The notes beneath the pieces are model-generated. The model was not told the origin of the DNA. It saw nothing but the letters and a program-made list of their open reading frames with translations, and made no database searches. Below, piece by piece: positions 8,299-18,361 of a stretch of 64,000 bases of DNA. Position 1 is the first letter of the stretch. Each line of letters begins with the position of its first letter. This DNA is from Candidatus Villigracilis propinquus (GTDB lineage Bacteria > Chloroflexota > Anaerolineae > Anaerolineales > Villigracilaceae): contig JADKDM010000027.1 in assembly GCA_016714565.1 (NCBI GenBank), positions 1-64,000 on the forward strand, given 5' to 3'. Made by a program: the position numbers and the translations under genes.

Positions 8299-11200
8299 AT
8301 GGTACGAAAAATAACGAAAGCGGAATTGGAAGCGGAGTTACAAGAGGCACAGAAGCGCATTGCGATTCTGGAGGGGGAGCCTTCGACGCGTAGTGAAGAG
8401 ACCCGCTATCATAGCCTTTTTGAAGAATCGCCGCTCTGTCTTTGGGAAGAGGATTTTTCACAAGTTAAAGACAGACTGGATCAATTGAAGCAGTGCGGGG
8501 TAACGGATCTGCGCGAATACCTGTATTCACATCCCGATTTTGTTGCGGAGTGCGCAACGCTTGTAATGATATTGAACGTGAACAAAACGGCCCTTAAAGT
8601 ATATGAGGCGGAAAGAAAGGAAGATTTATTACACAAGCTGGATAAGATCATCAGCCATAATAACATTTTGACCTTTGCAGATGAACTGCTTGCCCTTGAA
8701 AGCGGGGAAAAAACCTACTATTGGGAAGGCACCAATTACACTCTTAAGGGAAGGAAAATTCAGGTAGAAATTTATCTTTCCATATTGCCGGAGTATGCAC
8801 AGAGCTGGGCGCGGGTTATTGTTTCAACGGTGGATGTGACCAAGCGTAAACTCGCCGAGGAGGAACTCCACAAAAGCGAGGAGCGATACCGGAGCATTAC
8901 GGAAGACACGCCTGTGATGATCTGCCGTTTTCTGGCAGACGGAACCCTGACCTTTGTCAACTCTTTTTATTGCCATTATTTCAACGTTCCATATCAAGGG
9001 CTTGTGGGGAGTAACCTGTTCGAGTTAGTACCGGAACCCGAGAGGGATTTTGTAAGGAATAAATATCTCTCGCTTGATAAAAGCAAACCTTATGTTACAT
9101 ACGAACACAAGGCCTTCGACGCGAACGGAAAGGATTGCTGGCAGCGATGGACTGACCATGCGCTATTCAATGGACAGGGCGAAGTGACAGAATATCAATC
9201 CATTGGCGAAGACGTTACCGAACAAAAACAAATGGAGGCACAGCTTGAGGAAAGCGAAGCGCGCTTCCGTGCGTTGATCGCAAATACCGGCGATCTTATT
9301 GTCGTAATAGATGCTGAAGGGAAGATCACATTTGCCAGCCCATCCTCTGAACGGATCTTTGGGTATGCGCCCGGGGAGACGATGGAATCCGCATTTACAG
9401 ATTGGATCCATCCCGATGATCTCACAGAGGTCCAGGTGGCATTTCAAAGCCGTAAACAAAATCCCGAGATTCCCCCACAAATTATTCAAGTGCGCTGCCA
9501 TCACAAGGATGGCTCGTGGCGGTACGTAGAAGCCCTTGGTACCAATCTGTTGAAAGATCCTGCGATCAACGGCATTGTCCTGAACATCCGCGATGTGACG
9601 GAACAAAAACGAGCCGATCTGGAAAAACAGGCGCTGTATGACATCATGCAGGGAATGGCGCTCTCGCAAAGCCTGGGCGAGTTTCTCAGCCTGGTGCATT
9701 ACTCCATTGAACGTGTCCTGCGGGCCAGGAATATCTTTGTATCTCTGCATAACCCGGTCACTGGGCTGTTCGAAGATGTGTATTGTGCGGATGAATACGA
9801 TGCCCCCCTTGGGCCTTCAAGCCGCGAAGGCACGCTTACTTCCTATATATTCCGCACAGGGAATCCCATACTCGTCACAGATGAAAAATTTAACGAGCTG
9901 GTCGCTGCAGGGGAGGTGAAACTAGTCGGCACTGACTCAAAATCCTGGATCGGGGTTCCGCTCAAAACAGCGGGAAAAACCATCGGCGTAATAGCGATAC
10001 AGGATTACGAGATAGAAAACCTATATTCTGAAAAGGAACTGGCCTTCCTCGCCTCCCTCTCCGGGCAGGTTGCTTCTGCCGTGGAGAAGAAACAAGCTGA
10101 GGAACGGCTGCACGAAAGCGAAGAACGGTTTTCGGCCACATTTAAAAACGCCCCCGTTGGGATGGCGCTGGTGGGGATGAGCGGCGGAATATTCAAGGCC
10201 AATCATGCGTTTTGCAGCCTGATCGGTTTTTCGGAAGATGAGTTGACATCAAAAACCTTCCAGCAGATTACTCACATGGATGATCTGAAAGCCAACTTGA
10301 ATAATCTTGAGCAATTGCTGACGGGGAATATTCATTCGTACCAAATGGAAAAGCGGTATCAGCACAAAGACGGACATTATGTATGGGCGGCGTTACATGT
10401 TTCCCTGGTAAAAAATGACAAGGACGCCCCGCTTTATTTGATCGGCTTGGTCCAGGATATTACCGAAACCAAGAAGGCGGGGGAAGCGCTGCGGCGCGCG
10501 GAGGAAAAATACCGCACCATTTTCGAAAACTCCCTCGAAGGCATATTCCAAAGCACACCTGCGGGTCGATTCATTACTGTGAACCCCGCCCTCGCCCGCA
10601 TGTGGGGGTACGACTCCCCTGAAGACCTGGTCACCAGTATCACAGATATTGCGCATCAGGTTTACATTAATCCCGCAATCCGCGAAGAACACATCCGTCA
10701 ATTAAAGGAACACGGCGGCAACCTGACTGGTTTCGAATATCAAGCGTATTGCAAAGATGGCAGTACGATCTGGGTTTCAGAAAACGTACATTCCATAGAA
10801 AACAAGGATGGCATACTGCTTTATGAAGGCACAGTAGAGAATATTTCTTCCCGCAAACAAGCCGAAGGCATTCTAAAGGAAAACGAGAAACGCTACCGCA
10901 GCCTGTTCGAAGATTCTCCCATCTCGCTGTGGGAGGATGACTACTCCGCAGTTAAACAAAAGCTGGATGAATTAAAGCGCGCGGGCGTCACAGATTTTGA
11001 AACGTATTTCATAGCGCATCCCGAAACAGCAACGGAATGTATAAACCTCATCAAAATCCTGGATGCCAACAACTTCTCCATCAAATTATTCAACGCAAAA
11101 GACAAGCAGGAACTGCTGGCAAATTCCAACGTGTTCCTTACCGAAGAGACGACCAACTACCGCGAGTTGGTCAATTTTGCAAACGGCCTGACCCACTTTG

Positions 11201-13560
11201 AACAAGAGGGCATCAACAAAAAATTAACAGGCGAGTTGATGAACATTAAAATCACCTGGACGGTTGCCCCGGGGTATGAAAACAACCTGTCCAAAGTGCT
11301 TATTTCGATCATTGATATTACCGAGCGCAAAAAGGCGGAAGCGGAGATCAGCCGCCAGCTTTCCGAGCTGGAAACTTTGTATGAAAGCGGCCTTGCCATC
11401 AGCCGCCTGCTTACGCCCAAAGAGATCGCCCAAAAAGTGATCGAGATCCTCGACCGCAAAATGAACTGGCATCACATTGCCATTCGTCAATATGATGCCG
11501 ATACAGGCACAGTGAAACTGATCGGGTTCAACCGCGCAGGCATCAACCCGGAAGAGGCGGTAGAATACATCACAAAGCTGAACGAGGTCATTGCAAACCC
11601 CAGCCAGGGGCTGAGCGGCTGGGTAACCCTGAACGGAAACTCGCTCCGCATCCCCAGCGTGAAAAAAGACAAACGATATACAGAGACATTCCCTGAAATT
11701 CACTCCGGGATCTATGTGCCGCTTAAGATCGGCGGACGGGTGACAGGCTCCATTTCGGTGGAAAGCCAGGAGGAGAATGCCTTTACCGAGAATGACCAGC
11801 GCCTGCTGGAAACATTAGCCGGGCAGGCCGCCATTGCCATTGAAAACGCGACTCTCTTCCTGAGAACACAAAAAGAGATCGAGGAACGGCAGCAGGCGGA
11901 ATCTGCGCTTCAAATGCAAACCGAAAAACTGCTTCAGCTAAACAATGAACTGGAACAACGCGTGCTGGAGCGCACCGCCGAGATCGAAATGACCCGCAAA
12001 AGATTACAGCTCGCCGCCGACGCCGCCGGACTTGGCATTTGGGAATGGGACAACGTCAACGGCCGTTTGATCTGGGATGCCCAGATGTATCGCATTTACG
12101 GTGTTTCACCAGAGGAATTTGGCGGGAAACTGGAAAGCGTATATGAGTACATCCTCCCTGAAGATCAAGCCATCATGGCTGATACGGCGTACAACATTGT
12201 CGTCAACTTCAACACAAATTACCAGATCGAATACCGCATCCTGAGAAAGGACGGCGAGATCCGCACCCTCGCGCAGCAAGGCGTGGCGAAATTCGATGAA
12301 TACAACATACTAGACCGCATCATCGGTACAGTAAACGACATTACCCAGCAAAAGAAGGCTGAGGAATCCCTGCGCCTTGCCAATACCGAGATGGAGCGCG
12401 CCCTGCGGATGAAGGATGAATTCCTTGCCAACATGAGCCACGAGCTGCGCACCCCGCTCAACGCCATCCTGGGCATGTCTGAAAGCCTCGAAGAACAGAT
12501 CGCAGGCCCGCTCAACGACAAACAAATCAAATACATCCGCACCATTGGGGAAAGCGGAAAGCACCTGCTCGAACTCATCAACGACATTCTCGACCTGTCA
12601 AAGATCGAGGCGGGGCGGCTGGACTTGAACATCACTCAAGTATCCGTATCTACGTTATGTGAAGCCAGCCTGCGCATGGTGCGGGAACAAGCCCAAAAGA
12701 AAAGCCAGGATATTTCCCTGAAGATAGATCCAGAGGTAAAGATCATCATGGGAGATGAGCGCCGCCTCAAACAGGCGCTCGTAAACCTGCTCAGCAATGC
12801 TGTCAAATTCACCCCCAACGAACATAATGTGGGCGTGGAGGTAAAGGGAAATATCCGCAACCAAACCGTCACCTTCACCGTTTGGGACGAAGGAATCGGC
12901 ATGACCCCGGAGGAACTCAACCTCATTTTCAAACCATTCGTACAGCTGGATTCGGGGCTATCCCGCGAATTTTCAGGCACCGGGCTGGGGCTGGCACTGG
13001 TGGCGCAAATGATCCGCCTGCACGGCGGCAGTGTCAGCGTGGAAAGCAAACAGGGGCGGGGCAGCCGCTTCTCGTTCACTCTGCCCTGGGTGGATGTGGA
13101 AGGAACGGTATCCGCGAAGAACATGCAGCAGAAAACCGGAACAGGCCCAATATCCAATGAGAAGCGCAGCGGCAAGATCCTCATCGTCGAAGACACCGAT
13201 TCCATCATCATGCTGTTGAGCGAATATTTAAAATTCAAAGGCTACCAGATTCTGGTAGCCCACAACGGCCTGGAAGGGGTAACCCTCGCCATCAAGGAAA
13301 AGCCGGACCTTATCCTCATGGATGTAATGATGCCGGTGATGAACGGCGTGGAAGCCACGCAGCAGATACGCACTGAAAAAGACTTGCAGCATGTACCCAT
13401 CATTGCCCTCACCGCACTTGCCATGAACGGCGATAAAGAACGCTGCCTGCAAGCCGGCATGAATGACTACCTGAGCAAGCCCGTGCAGATGAAGGAACTG
13501 GATGACCTGATCTTGAAACATATTCACAAATCCAAAGATGAAACTACGCCTCACCCTTAA
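8299..13560 (+). CDS. Hybrid sensor histidine kinase, multi-PAS/GAF, 1753 aa
   Basis: A soluble multi-sensor kinase with no predicted membrane segment. From the N-terminus: a short coiled coil; a PAS-like module (34-140, RYHSLFEESPLCLWEEDF); two PAS domains (about 195-440); GAF (450-590); two PAS (605-855); a second copy of the first module (865-1010, RYRSLFEDSPISLWEDDY); GAF (1020-1195); coiled coil; PAS (1235-1355); HisKA with H1381 in ANMSHELRTP; HATPase with NLLSNAVKF, DEGIGM and GTGLGLAL; and REC with phospho-acceptor D1675 (LILMDVMMP). Sensing would occur in the cytoplasm, followed by His-Asp transfer within the protein and onward. ATGGAG precedes the start. It is followed by a second hybrid kinase and a response regulator cluster. 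The exact signal is unknown. Confidence 0.93.
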   Translation: MVRKITKAELEAELQEAQKRIAILEGEPSTRSEETRYHSLFEESPLCLWEEDFSQVKDRLDQLKQCGVTDLREYLYSHPDFVAECATLVMILNVNKTALKVYEAERKEDLLHKLDKIISHNNILTFADELLALESGEKTYYWEGTNYTLKGRKIQVEIYLSILPEYAQSWARVIVSTVDVTKRKLAEEELHKSEERYRSITEDTPVMICRFLADGTLTFVNSFYCHYFNVPYQGLVGSNLFELVPEPERDFVRNKYLSLDKSKPYVTYEHKAFDANGKDCWQRWTDHALFNGQGEVTEYQSIGEDVTEQKQMEAQLEESEARFRALIANTGDLIVVIDAEGKITFASPSSERIFGYAPGETMESAFTDWIHPDDLTEVQVAFQSRKQNPEIPPQIIQVRCHHKDGSWRYVEALGTNLLKDPAINGIVLNIRDVTEQKRADLEKQALYDIMQGMALSQSLGEFLSLVHYSIERVLRARNIFVSLHNPVTGLFEDVYCADEYDAPLGPSSREGTLTSYIFRTGNPILVTDEKFNELVAAGEVKLVGTDSKSWIGVPLKTAGKTIGVIAIQDYEIENLYSEKELAFLASLSGQVASAVEKKQAEERLHESEERFSATFKNAPVGMALVGMSGGIFKANHAFCSLIGFSEDELTSKTFQQITHMDDLKANLNNLEQLLTGNIHSYQMEKRYQHKDGHYVWAALHVSLVKNDKDAPLYLIGLVQDITETKKAGEALRRAEEKYRTIFENSLEGIFQSTPAGRFITVNPALARMWGYDSPEDLVTSITDIAHQVYINPAIREEHIRQLKEHGGNLTGFEYQAYCKDGSTIWVSENVHSIENKDGILLYEGTVENISSRKQAEGILKENEKRYRSLFEDSPISLWEDDYSAVKQKLDELKRAGVTDFETYFIAHPETATECINLIKILDANNFSIKLFNAKDKQELLANSNVFLTEETTNYRELVNFANGLTHFEQEGINKKLTGELMNIKITWTVAPGYENNLSKVLISIIDITERKKAEAEISRQLSELETLYESGLAISRLLTPKEIAQKVIEILDRKMNWHHIAIRQYDADTGTVKLIGFNRAGINPEEAVEYITKLNEVIANPSQGLSGWVTLNGNSLRIPSVKKDKRYTETFPEIHSGIYVPLKIGGRVTGSISVESQEENAFTENDQRLLETLAGQAAIAIENATLFLRTQKEIEERQQAESALQMQTEKLLQLNNELEQRVLERTAEIEMTRKRLQLAADAAGLGIWEWDNVNGRLIWDAQMYRIYGVSPEEFGGKLESVYEYILPEDQAIMADTAYNIVVNFNTNYQIEYRILRKDGEIRTLAQQGVAKFDEYNILDRIIGTVNDITQQKKAEESLRLANTEMERALRMKDEFLANMSHELRTPLNAILGMSESLEEQIAGPLNDKQIKYIRTIGESGKHLLELINDILDLSKIEAGRLDLNITQVSVSTLCEASLRMVREQAQKKSQDISLKIDPEVKIIMGDERRLKQALVNLLSNAVKFTPNEHNVGVEVKGNIRNQTVTFTVWDEGIGMTPEELNLIFKPFVQLDSGLSREFSGTGLGLALVAQMIRLHGGSVSVESKQGRGSRFSFTLPWVDVEGTVSAKNMQQKTGTGPISNEKRSGKILIVEDTDSIIMLLSEYLKFKGYQILVAHNGLEGVTLAIKEKPDLILMDVMMPVMNGVEATQQIRTEKDLQHVPIIALTALAMNGDKERCLQAGMNDYLSKPVQMKELDDLILKHIHKSKDETTPHP

Positions 13561-13667
13561 CGGGTGGCTGGTCTGGTTCCATTTGCATTTTCCACACTCC
13601 AGACTGCGCAACTCAACAGACAACCAAACACCACTGAGGCTGGCTGTGTAAGCCACCGGAGTTTGAC

Positions 13668-16601
13668 ATGGGTACAAAAACAAAAACAGACCTGGAAAAA
13701 GAATTAGCCGAGGTCATTCAAAAAAACAAAGCTCTGGAATTGCGTCTGGCAAACTCCGAGTCGGAGAAATTGCGCGCCAGCGAAGAAAAATACCGCCTGC
13801 TGGCTGAAAACATGTCAGACATGGTCTGGGTGCTGGATACCGCCAGCATGAAGTTCAAATACGTCAGCCCATCCGTTGCAAAACTGCGCGGGTACACGGT
13901 GGAAGAGGCGCTGGCGCTTAATTTTGAAGAACAACTGACCGCCGCATCCTTCGAGACGATCATGGCAAAGTATCCAGCACGCATTGCCAATTTTCTGGCA
14001 GGCGACCCATCGGCTGTAGTAAAAACAGACGAGGTATTGCAGCCCTGCAAAGACGGCTCCACGGTTTGGACGGAAATCGTTTCGACCCTTGTGAGAAACA
14101 AGGATGGCGGATTGGATCTTCTGGGCGTCTCCCGTGATATTTCCAAACGCAGGCAGGCCGAAAAAACCCTGCGGCAAAATGAAGAACTCCTAAAAAGTTT
14201 CTTTGAAAACGCAGACAGCCTGATATGGATCAAAGACATGGAGGGGCGCTTTATTGCCGTAAATAAAAAAACAGAAACCGCCCTGGGAATGACGCGCGAA
14301 CAGATCATTGGGCACAACGTGCATGAACTATTTCCGCAGCATGAGGCCGACCCATACTTCAGCAACGACCAGAAAGTGCTGGAAACCGGACAGCCCCTGG
14401 AAGTTGAAGAAACCGCTTTTCTGGACGGTATGTTACACATCTACTCCTCCACCAAGTTTCCGCTGCGCGACTCAAACGGAAACATGTACGGGCTGGGAGC
14501 CATCTGCACCGACATCACCGAAAAGAGACAGATCGAGACCGCCCTGCGCGCAAGCGAAGACCGCCACCGCCAGATCTCAGAATTGACCTCCGATTATGTG
14601 TATAGCGGGCTGGCCTTCCCCGATGGCAGCTTAAAAATAGAATGGATCAGCGGTGCGCTGGAAAAGATCACAGGCTATACCATGGAGGAACTGACCTCCT
14701 TTCCGAACGGATTCATCGATATACTCCTGCCTGAAGATCTGGAGAAGTTACTTGCCCAACACCCGCAGGAACACCAGACTGTAAGTCTTGAATATCGTAT
14801 TCGCAGAAAAGACGGGAATATCCGCTGGCTTCACGACCGGACCAAACACCTGCCCGGAGTTAAGCCCGACGAAACCAAAAGGCACATCGGCGCAGTACAG
14901 GATATTACCGCACGCAAAGAGACCGAGATCGCCCTGCGGAAAAGCGAGGAGAATTACCGCAAGCTTGTTGAAGAACTCGAACAGCACATCCAGGATCGGA
15001 CGCACGAGATCACAAGCGTTCGGCGCCGTTTGGAGGTGGCAGCCAAAGCCGCCGAACTGGGCATATGGGATTGGAATATAACCACCAATCAATTGATATT
15101 CGACCAGCAAATGCACGTCATCTACGGCACATCGCCAGACACGTTCAAAGGAAACATCGAAGGTTTTTTCCAGATCGTTCACCCCGAGGATTCCGCTAAT
15201 TTAATGTCGCTGGCGCAGGCGGTATTAAATGGGGATCCCCACTATCATGTGCAATATCGAATTCTGCGTGAAGACAGATCCATACGGCACATCAAGGCCT
15301 ATGGCACCATCCTGAACGATTCCAACGACCAGCCGGAGCATATCATTGGCGTGGTGATGGATATTACGCAGGACAAACAGGCCGAGGAAACCCTGCGTCT
15401 TGCGAACCTTGAGCTGGAACGCGCCATGCGGGTGAAAGATGAGTTCCTTGCCAACATGAGCCACGAATTACGCACCCCGCTCAACTCCATTTTGGGCATC
15501 TCGGAAAGCCTCATGGAGCAGGTGGCAGGCCCAACCAACGAAAAGCAGATCAAATACCTGGGCATCATCAGCGAGAGCGGGCATCATTTGTTGAACCTGA
15601 TCAACGACATCCTCGACCTCTCAAAGATAGGCGCAGGCCGGTTGGACCTGAGCATCTCCCGATTTTCGGTGGAGGCGCTTTGTCAATCCAGTTTGCGGAT
15701 GATCGCGGAACTCGCCCAGAAAAAAAGATTGAAGGTCACCTATCATCTGGATGAGAACGTCCGGACCATACAAGGGGATGAGAGGCGTCTCAAACAGATG
15801 CTAGTGAATCTATTAAGCAACGCCGTAAAATTTTCACCGGAGGGCGAAAGCCTGGGACTGGATGTGCTTGGCGATCTGGATGAAAACAAGGTCACGTTTA
15901 CCGTGTGGGATACGGGCATCGGCATTTCAAAACAGGACATCCCGCGCCTGTTCAAACCGTTTGTGCAATTGGATAACAGCCTCTCCCGCGAAGCAGGCGG
16001 CACCGGCCTCGGGCTGATGCTCGTCTCGGAACTGGCGCGCCTGCACGGCGGAAATGTGAAAGTGAAAAGTAAACCAGGTAAAGGCAGCCACTTTATTGTG
16101 AGCCTGCCCTGGCATTTGAATATCGCACACGAATCGATTGAAACGCCCGAAACGATGGCTGCTTCACCCGCATCAAACCTACCCGCGCGAACCACACCAG
16201 CCAAAATATTACTGGTGGAGGATACGGAAGCCATCATCCTATACATGCAGGATTACCTTGAAACAAAAGGGTATCATGTGACCGTGGCGCGCAACGGATA
16301 CGAAGGCATGATGTTTGCAAAAAAACTGCTGCCAGACCTCATTCTGATGGATATTCAAATGCCCACCATGGACGGGATCGAAGCTGCAAAAAGCATCAGG
16401 AGGGAGGCGTTGTTAAAAGATGTTCCCATCATTGCGATCACCGCGTTGGCCATGCCCGGAGACCGCGAAAAATGCCTGCAAGCCGGAATGAATGATTACC
16501 TCAGCAAACCCATCCAACTAAAAGAACTGCACAAACTTCTGAATGCATACATCGAACAAAAAGGAGCAGGCATTGAAAAGCAAGGTCCTTATCGTGGATG
16601 A
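13668..16601 (+). CDS. Hybrid sensor histidine kinase, PAS-HisKA-HATPase-REC, 977 aa
   Basis: The layout parallels the C-terminal half of the preceding kinase. There are four PAS regions (about 41-165, 170-290, 297-420 and 440-570, the last with AAELGIWDWNITTNQLIF). Then HisKA with H599 in ANMSHELRTPLNSILG, HATPase with NLLSNAVKFS, DTGIGI and GTGLGLML, and a C-terminal REC with D895 (LILMDIQMP). The PAS4-HisKA-HATPase-REC block is clearly homologous to that of the 8299 kinase, so the pair arose by duplication. No membrane segments are visible. The gene lies 107 nt after its neighbour; its last 29 nt overlap the TTG start of the next gene, which indicates co-translation. Confidence 0.93.
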   Translation: MGTKTKTDLEKELAEVIQKNKALELRLANSESEKLRASEEKYRLLAENMSDMVWVLDTASMKFKYVSPSVAKLRGYTVEEALALNFEEQLTAASFETIMAKYPARIANFLAGDPSAVVKTDEVLQPCKDGSTVWTEIVSTLVRNKDGGLDLLGVSRDISKRRQAEKTLRQNEELLKSFFENADSLIWIKDMEGRFIAVNKKTETALGMTREQIIGHNVHELFPQHEADPYFSNDQKVLETGQPLEVEETAFLDGMLHIYSSTKFPLRDSNGNMYGLGAICTDITEKRQIETALRASEDRHRQISELTSDYVYSGLAFPDGSLKIEWISGALEKITGYTMEELTSFPNGFIDILLPEDLEKLLAQHPQEHQTVSLEYRIRRKDGNIRWLHDRTKHLPGVKPDETKRHIGAVQDITARKETEIALRKSEENYRKLVEELEQHIQDRTHEITSVRRRLEVAAKAAELGIWDWNITTNQLIFDQQMHVIYGTSPDTFKGNIEGFFQIVHPEDSANLMSLAQAVLNGDPHYHVQYRILREDRSIRHIKAYGTILNDSNDQPEHIIGVVMDITQDKQAEETLRLANLELERAMRVKDEFLANMSHELRTPLNSILGISESLMEQVAGPTNEKQIKYLGIISESGHHLLNLINDILDLSKIGAGRLDLSISRFSVEALCQSSLRMIAELAQKKRLKVTYHLDENVRTIQGDERRLKQMLVNLLSNAVKFSPEGESLGLDVLGDLDENKVTFTVWDTGIGISKQDIPRLFKPFVQLDNSLSREAGGTGLGLMLVSELARLHGGNVKVKSKPGKGSHFIVSLPWHLNIAHESIETPETMAASPASNLPARTTPAKILLVEDTEAIILYMQDYLETKGYHVTVARNGYEGMMFAKKLLPDLILMDIQMPTMDGIEAAKSIRREALLKDVPIIAITALAMPGDREKCLQAGMNDYLSKPIQLKELHKLLNAYIEQKGAGIEKQGPYRG

Positions 16602-17637
16602 TGAACCCACCGCCATGAGCACCCTGGAAGCCATCCTCGCCGGAGATGGATACCAGCTTGATTATGCGGAAAGCGGAAGCATTGCCCTGGGAAAAGCGGA
16701 ACAGTTGCAGCCGGACTTGATCCTGCTGGATGTGATGATGCCCGGCATGAACGGGTTCGAAGTTTGCCGCCGCCTCCGGGCCACGCCGAAACTTGCTGAA
16801 GTCCCGATCATCATTCTCACCGCCCTGGATGACCGCTCCTCCCGCCTGCAGGGTATTGAAGCAGGCGCAGATGACTTCCTCATCAAGCCCGTGGACCGGC
16901 AGGAACTGCGTCTGCGCGTCCGCACCATTTTACGGCTCGACCGCTACCGCACCCTTTCCATTCAACGTGAGAACCTGCGCAAAATGGCCGAGCATGTCGT
17001 CAATGCGCAGGAACAGGAACGCAAGCGGCTGTCTCGTGAACTGCATGACGACCTCGGTCAGGCATTGATCGCGCACATGCTACGCCTGCAAAACCTGCGC
17101 GCCGAGATCCCCGCCGCGAGCGAGAACATCATAAAAGAATTGGAAAGCCTGATCGCAGATACCAGCCAGACCATCAATAAGATGCGCCTGCTTGCGCAGG
17201 ATATGCGCCCAACCATGCTGGATACCCTCGGCCTCAAGACCACCCTGCAAGACCACTGCCGTGAATACAGCATTCGCACCGGCCTGCCCGTAACCCTGGA
17301 GATCGATGAAAAACTCCCCGAACTGCCAGACATATACTCGATCACACTCTATCGCTTTTTACAGGAAACCCTGACGAACGTACTAAAACATTCAAAAGCC
17401 AAGCACGTCTGGGTGGAGCTGACTCTGGATGAACTGGAAATCGCAATGACCGTGCAGGATAATGGCAAAGGATTCATGATGGATGAAAAAACCACATCCA
17501 AAGGCATCGGTCTGACCGGCCTGCGCGAGCGGTTGCTGCTCGTGGGCGGCAAACTGATCGTCACCACCGCGCCAGGCAAAGGAACCATTATTTCAGCACG
17601 CCTGCCAAATGAAATGCTGCCAAAGGAGCAATTATGA
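16573..17637 (+). CDS. REC-HisKA_3-HATPase kinase (NarX/DesK-type core)
   Basis: I place the start at TTG 16573, not at the upstream ATG 16543, because AAGGAG lies 6 nt upstream and the protein then begins directly with the receiver (KSKVLIVDDEP). REC spans about 4-120 with D53 (LLLDVMMPG). A dimerisation/phospho-acceptor helix follows, with H158 in RLSRELHDDLGQ, typical of HisKA_3. The ATPase domain (about 265-350) has NVLKHSKAKHV, DNGKGF and GIGLTGLRERL. Kinases of this class phosphorylate NarL/LuxR regulators, and such a regulator follows with an ATGA overlap (17634-17637). The REC domain suggests input from the two hybrid kinases upstream, giving a phosphorelay; that wiring is inferred. 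Confidence 0.9.
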   Translation: MKSKVLIVDDEPTAMSTLEAILAGDGYQLDYAESGSIALGKAEQLQPDLILLDVMMPGMNGFEVCRRLRATPKLAEVPIIILTALDDRSSRLQGIEAGADDFLIKPVDRQELRLRVRTILRLDRYRTLSIQRENLRKMAEHVVNAQEQERKRLSRELHDDLGQALIAHMLRLQNLRAEIPAASENIIKELESLIADTSQTINKMRLLAQDMRPTMLDTLGLKTTLQDHCREYSIRTGLPVTLEIDEKLPELPDIYSITLYRFLQETLTNVLKHSKAKHVWVELTLDELEIAMTVQDNGKGFMMDEKTTSKGIGLTGLRERLLLVGGKLIVTTAPGKGTIISARLPNEMLPKEQL

Positions 17638-18284
17638 TCCGCGTTCTACTTGTTGAAGATCACGTTCTCGTCCGCGCCGGGCTGCGGGCGCTGCTGGAAC
17701 GCGCCGGGGATATTCACGTGCTTGGCGAAGCATCCAACGGGCAGGAAGGTGTGGAACTGACCAAAAGCCTCAAACCGGACGTTGTCATCATGGATATTAT
17801 GATGCCGCGCATGAACGGCATACAAGCCGCACAACATATTCAAAGCCTGAAATTGCCCGCCCACGTGCTGCTGCTTTCCATGTATTCAGAAGAGGGACTC
17901 GTTCATCAGGCGCTGCAAAGCGGAGCCAAGGGATACGTGCTAAAGACCTCGGTCAGCGATGAACTGCTGGAGGCTGTCCGCACCGTGTCGCGCGGCGAAA
18001 CCTACCTGAGCGCCACGATCTCCTCCATCGCCATGGACAGTTCCTTTCACCCGAGCACCGCGCAGAGCAACAATCCGCTGGACAGCCTGTCCCCGCGCGA
18101 AAAAGAGATCCTGCAACTGATCGCCGAAGAACATACCAGCGTTGAAATCGCCGAGTTGCTTTTCATCAGCGAAAAAACGGTGGAAAAGCACCGCGCCAAC
18201 TTGATGGAGAAACTACATGTGCGCAACCTCGCGGGCGTGGTACGTCTCGCCATCAAGTACGGGTTGATCGATAAAGACTTATAA
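17634..18284 (+). CDS. NarL/LuxR-family response regulator
   Basis: A 216-residue regulator with REC (1-120, acceptor D54 in VVIMDIMMPRMNG) and a C-terminal LuxR helix-turn-helix (about 150-212). The latter reads LSPREKEILQLIAEEHTS, ISEKTVEKHRANLMEKL and VRLAIKYG. Its ATG overlaps the stop of the HisKA_3 kinase, so the two are almost certainly a cognate pair. It should bind DNA as a dimer after phosphorylation. Targets cannot be told from the window. Confidence 0.94.
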   Translation: MIRVLLVEDHVLVRAGLRALLERAGDIHVLGEASNGQEGVELTKSLKPDVVIMDIMMPRMNGIQAAQHIQSLKLPAHVLLLSMYSEEGLVHQALQSGAKGYVLKTSVSDELLEAVRTVSRGETYLSATISSIAMDSSFHPSTAQSNNPLDSLSPREKEILQLIAEEHTSVEIAELLFISEKTVEKHRANLMEKLHVRNLAGVVRLAIKYGLIDKDL

Positions 18285-18361
18285 CTTGCTTGAATGGGGG
18301 ATTCCCCGTATGGCGAGTTTGGACGCCTGAAAATATACTTTGAATTCATAAGGAGTAAATC